Assembly (NCBI GenBank): GCA_027070475.1
Contig: JALXDT010000053.1
Coordinates: 1 to 6,333 of the forward strand
Length of the DNA stretch: 6,333 nucleotides
DNA from: Candidatus Aminicenantota bacterium
GTDB lineage: Bacteria; Acidobacteriota; Aminicenantia; JAMOAD01
Direction of reading: 5' to 3'
Shown in pieces: positions 6,125 through 6,333 of the stretch. The position numbers were made by a program, and so were the translations under genes. Under the pieces are notes generated by a model, which ran no database searches, was not told the DNA's origin, and saw nothing but the letters and a program-made list of their open reading frames with translations. The first letter of the stretch is position 1. Each line of letters starts with the position of its first letter.

Positions 6125-6159
6125 TTAGCATTGAGTCATGAGCATTGAGCTCTGAGCTG
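6125..6159 (+). repeat. Heptanucleotide tandem repeat, five units
   Basis: Five head-to-tail units of seven bases: TTAGCAT, TGAGTCA, TGAGCAT, TGAGCTC, TGAGCTG. TGAG recurs exactly every seven bases at 6132, 6139, 6146 and 6153, and AGCATTGAG occurs twice, 14 bases apart. It begins 12 bases after the transporter stop codon. It is more GC-rich than the DNA just downstream and partly self-complementary (GAGCTC). No coding role is seen; it resembles the short heptamer repeats known between genes in some bacteria. Confidence 0.7.
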
Positions 6160-6199
6160 ATTTTGAAGGTTATTTGTTTAATGTTGTTAGTGTTTTTTT

Positions 6200-6215
6200 A
6201 TTAATTAAAATTAAT
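6200..6215. repeat. Perfect A/T inverted repeat
   Basis: ATTAATT and AATTAAT form seven-base arms around AA, preceded by a run of seven T residues. It contains no G or C, so a stable RNA hairpin is unlikely. It could be a protein-binding dyad, or chance in AT-rich DNA. Confidence 0.4.
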
Positions 6216-6238
6216 CGTAGGGGTAAATCTGGTGGAAT

Positions 6239-6259
6239 AATTTTTTCAAAGAAAAAATT
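6239..6259. repeat. Perfect 9-base inverted repeat upstream of a promoter
   Basis: AATTTTTTC (6239-6247) and GAAAAAATT (6251-6259) are perfect complements around AAA. The dyad ends 20 bases before the -35 box of the promoter at 6280. It lacks a following T-run, so it does not read as a terminator for the transporter. A regulator-binding site or an AT-rich upstream element is possible. Confidence 0.45.
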
Positions 6260-6279
6260 TCAGAATGCAGAGGGCAATA

Positions 6280-6308
6280 TTGAAAAAACTATTATTGTAT
6301 TGTATAAT
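6280..6308 (+). promoter_or_regulatory. Strong sigma-70 type promoter for the gene beyond the right edge
   Basis: TTGAAA (6280-6285) and a perfect TATAAT (6303-6308) are separated by exactly 17 bases. The expected transcription start is near 6315, giving a short leader before the ribosome site at 6325. This is the best promoter match in the window. Confidence 0.7.
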
Positions 6309-6324
6309 AATTTAAACGATTTAT

Positions 6325-6330
6325 AAGGAG
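6325..6330 (+). promoter_or_regulatory. Shine-Dalgarno site for a gene starting just past the window
   Basis: AAGGAG lies three bases before the window end, correctly placed downstream of the 6280-6308 promoter. The start codon should follow within about ten bases outside the window. Confidence 0.65.
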
Positions 6331-6333
6331 AAT

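Noticed and set aside
6113..6333. tRNA, CRISPR array or riboswitch in the right intergenic region
   Set aside because: No cloverleaf, no regularly spaced repeats with unique spacers, and no known aptamer core could be seen; the heptamer array has no spacers.

Overview
The window comes from an AT-rich bacterial chromosome or contig. The organism is probably diderm: one gene encodes a secreted protein that looks like a small outer-membrane beta-barrel. Shine-Dalgarno sites are clear at some genes (GAGGG before coaX, AAGGAG at the right edge) and absent at others. Nothing seen here fixes the phylum. An uncultivated AT-rich lineage is plausible, but that is inference.

Layout. (1) Bases 1-517, minus strand, hold the 3' part of a gene whose product resembles the C-terminal region of HamA (DUF1837). 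Three bases later comes the 5' start of a second gene, probably the HamB helicase, which runs off the left edge. This looks like part of a Hachiman anti-phage defence operon. (2) At about 511-520 there is an abrupt junction. The HamA-like frame loses its 5' half, and a plus-strand TPR gene begins mid-protein without a start codon. Two unrelated genes, both missing their 5' ends, meet head to head, so this is either a real rearrangement or a chimeric join in the assembly. (3) Bases 517-3846, plus strand, are a compact run: TPR protein (5'-truncated), beta-barrel-like exported protein, biotin-protein ligase (birA, no DNA-binding domain), type III pantothenate kinase (coaX) and a 194-residue protein of unknown function. 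The last four genes overlap one another by 4, 14 and 23 bases, which suggests one translationally coupled operon. A hairpin followed by four T residues overlaps the end of the last gene. (4) Bases 3914-6112 encode a 732-residue cation-chloride cotransporter of the SLC12 type, apparently its own transcription unit. (5) Bases 6113-6333 are intergenic. They hold a 7-base tandem repeat, two perfect A/T-rich inverted repeats, a near-consensus sigma-70 promoter and a Shine-Dalgarno site for a gene beginning just past the right edge.

How the genes fit together: birA and coaX are a familiar pair serving cofactor metabolism (protein biotinylation and the first committed step of CoA synthesis). The transporter keeps residues that form the K+ and Na+ sites in animal NKCC proteins, so salt or osmotic homeostasis is its likely role. 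The defence-gene fragment on the left has no functional link to the rest and is joined to it only through the junction.
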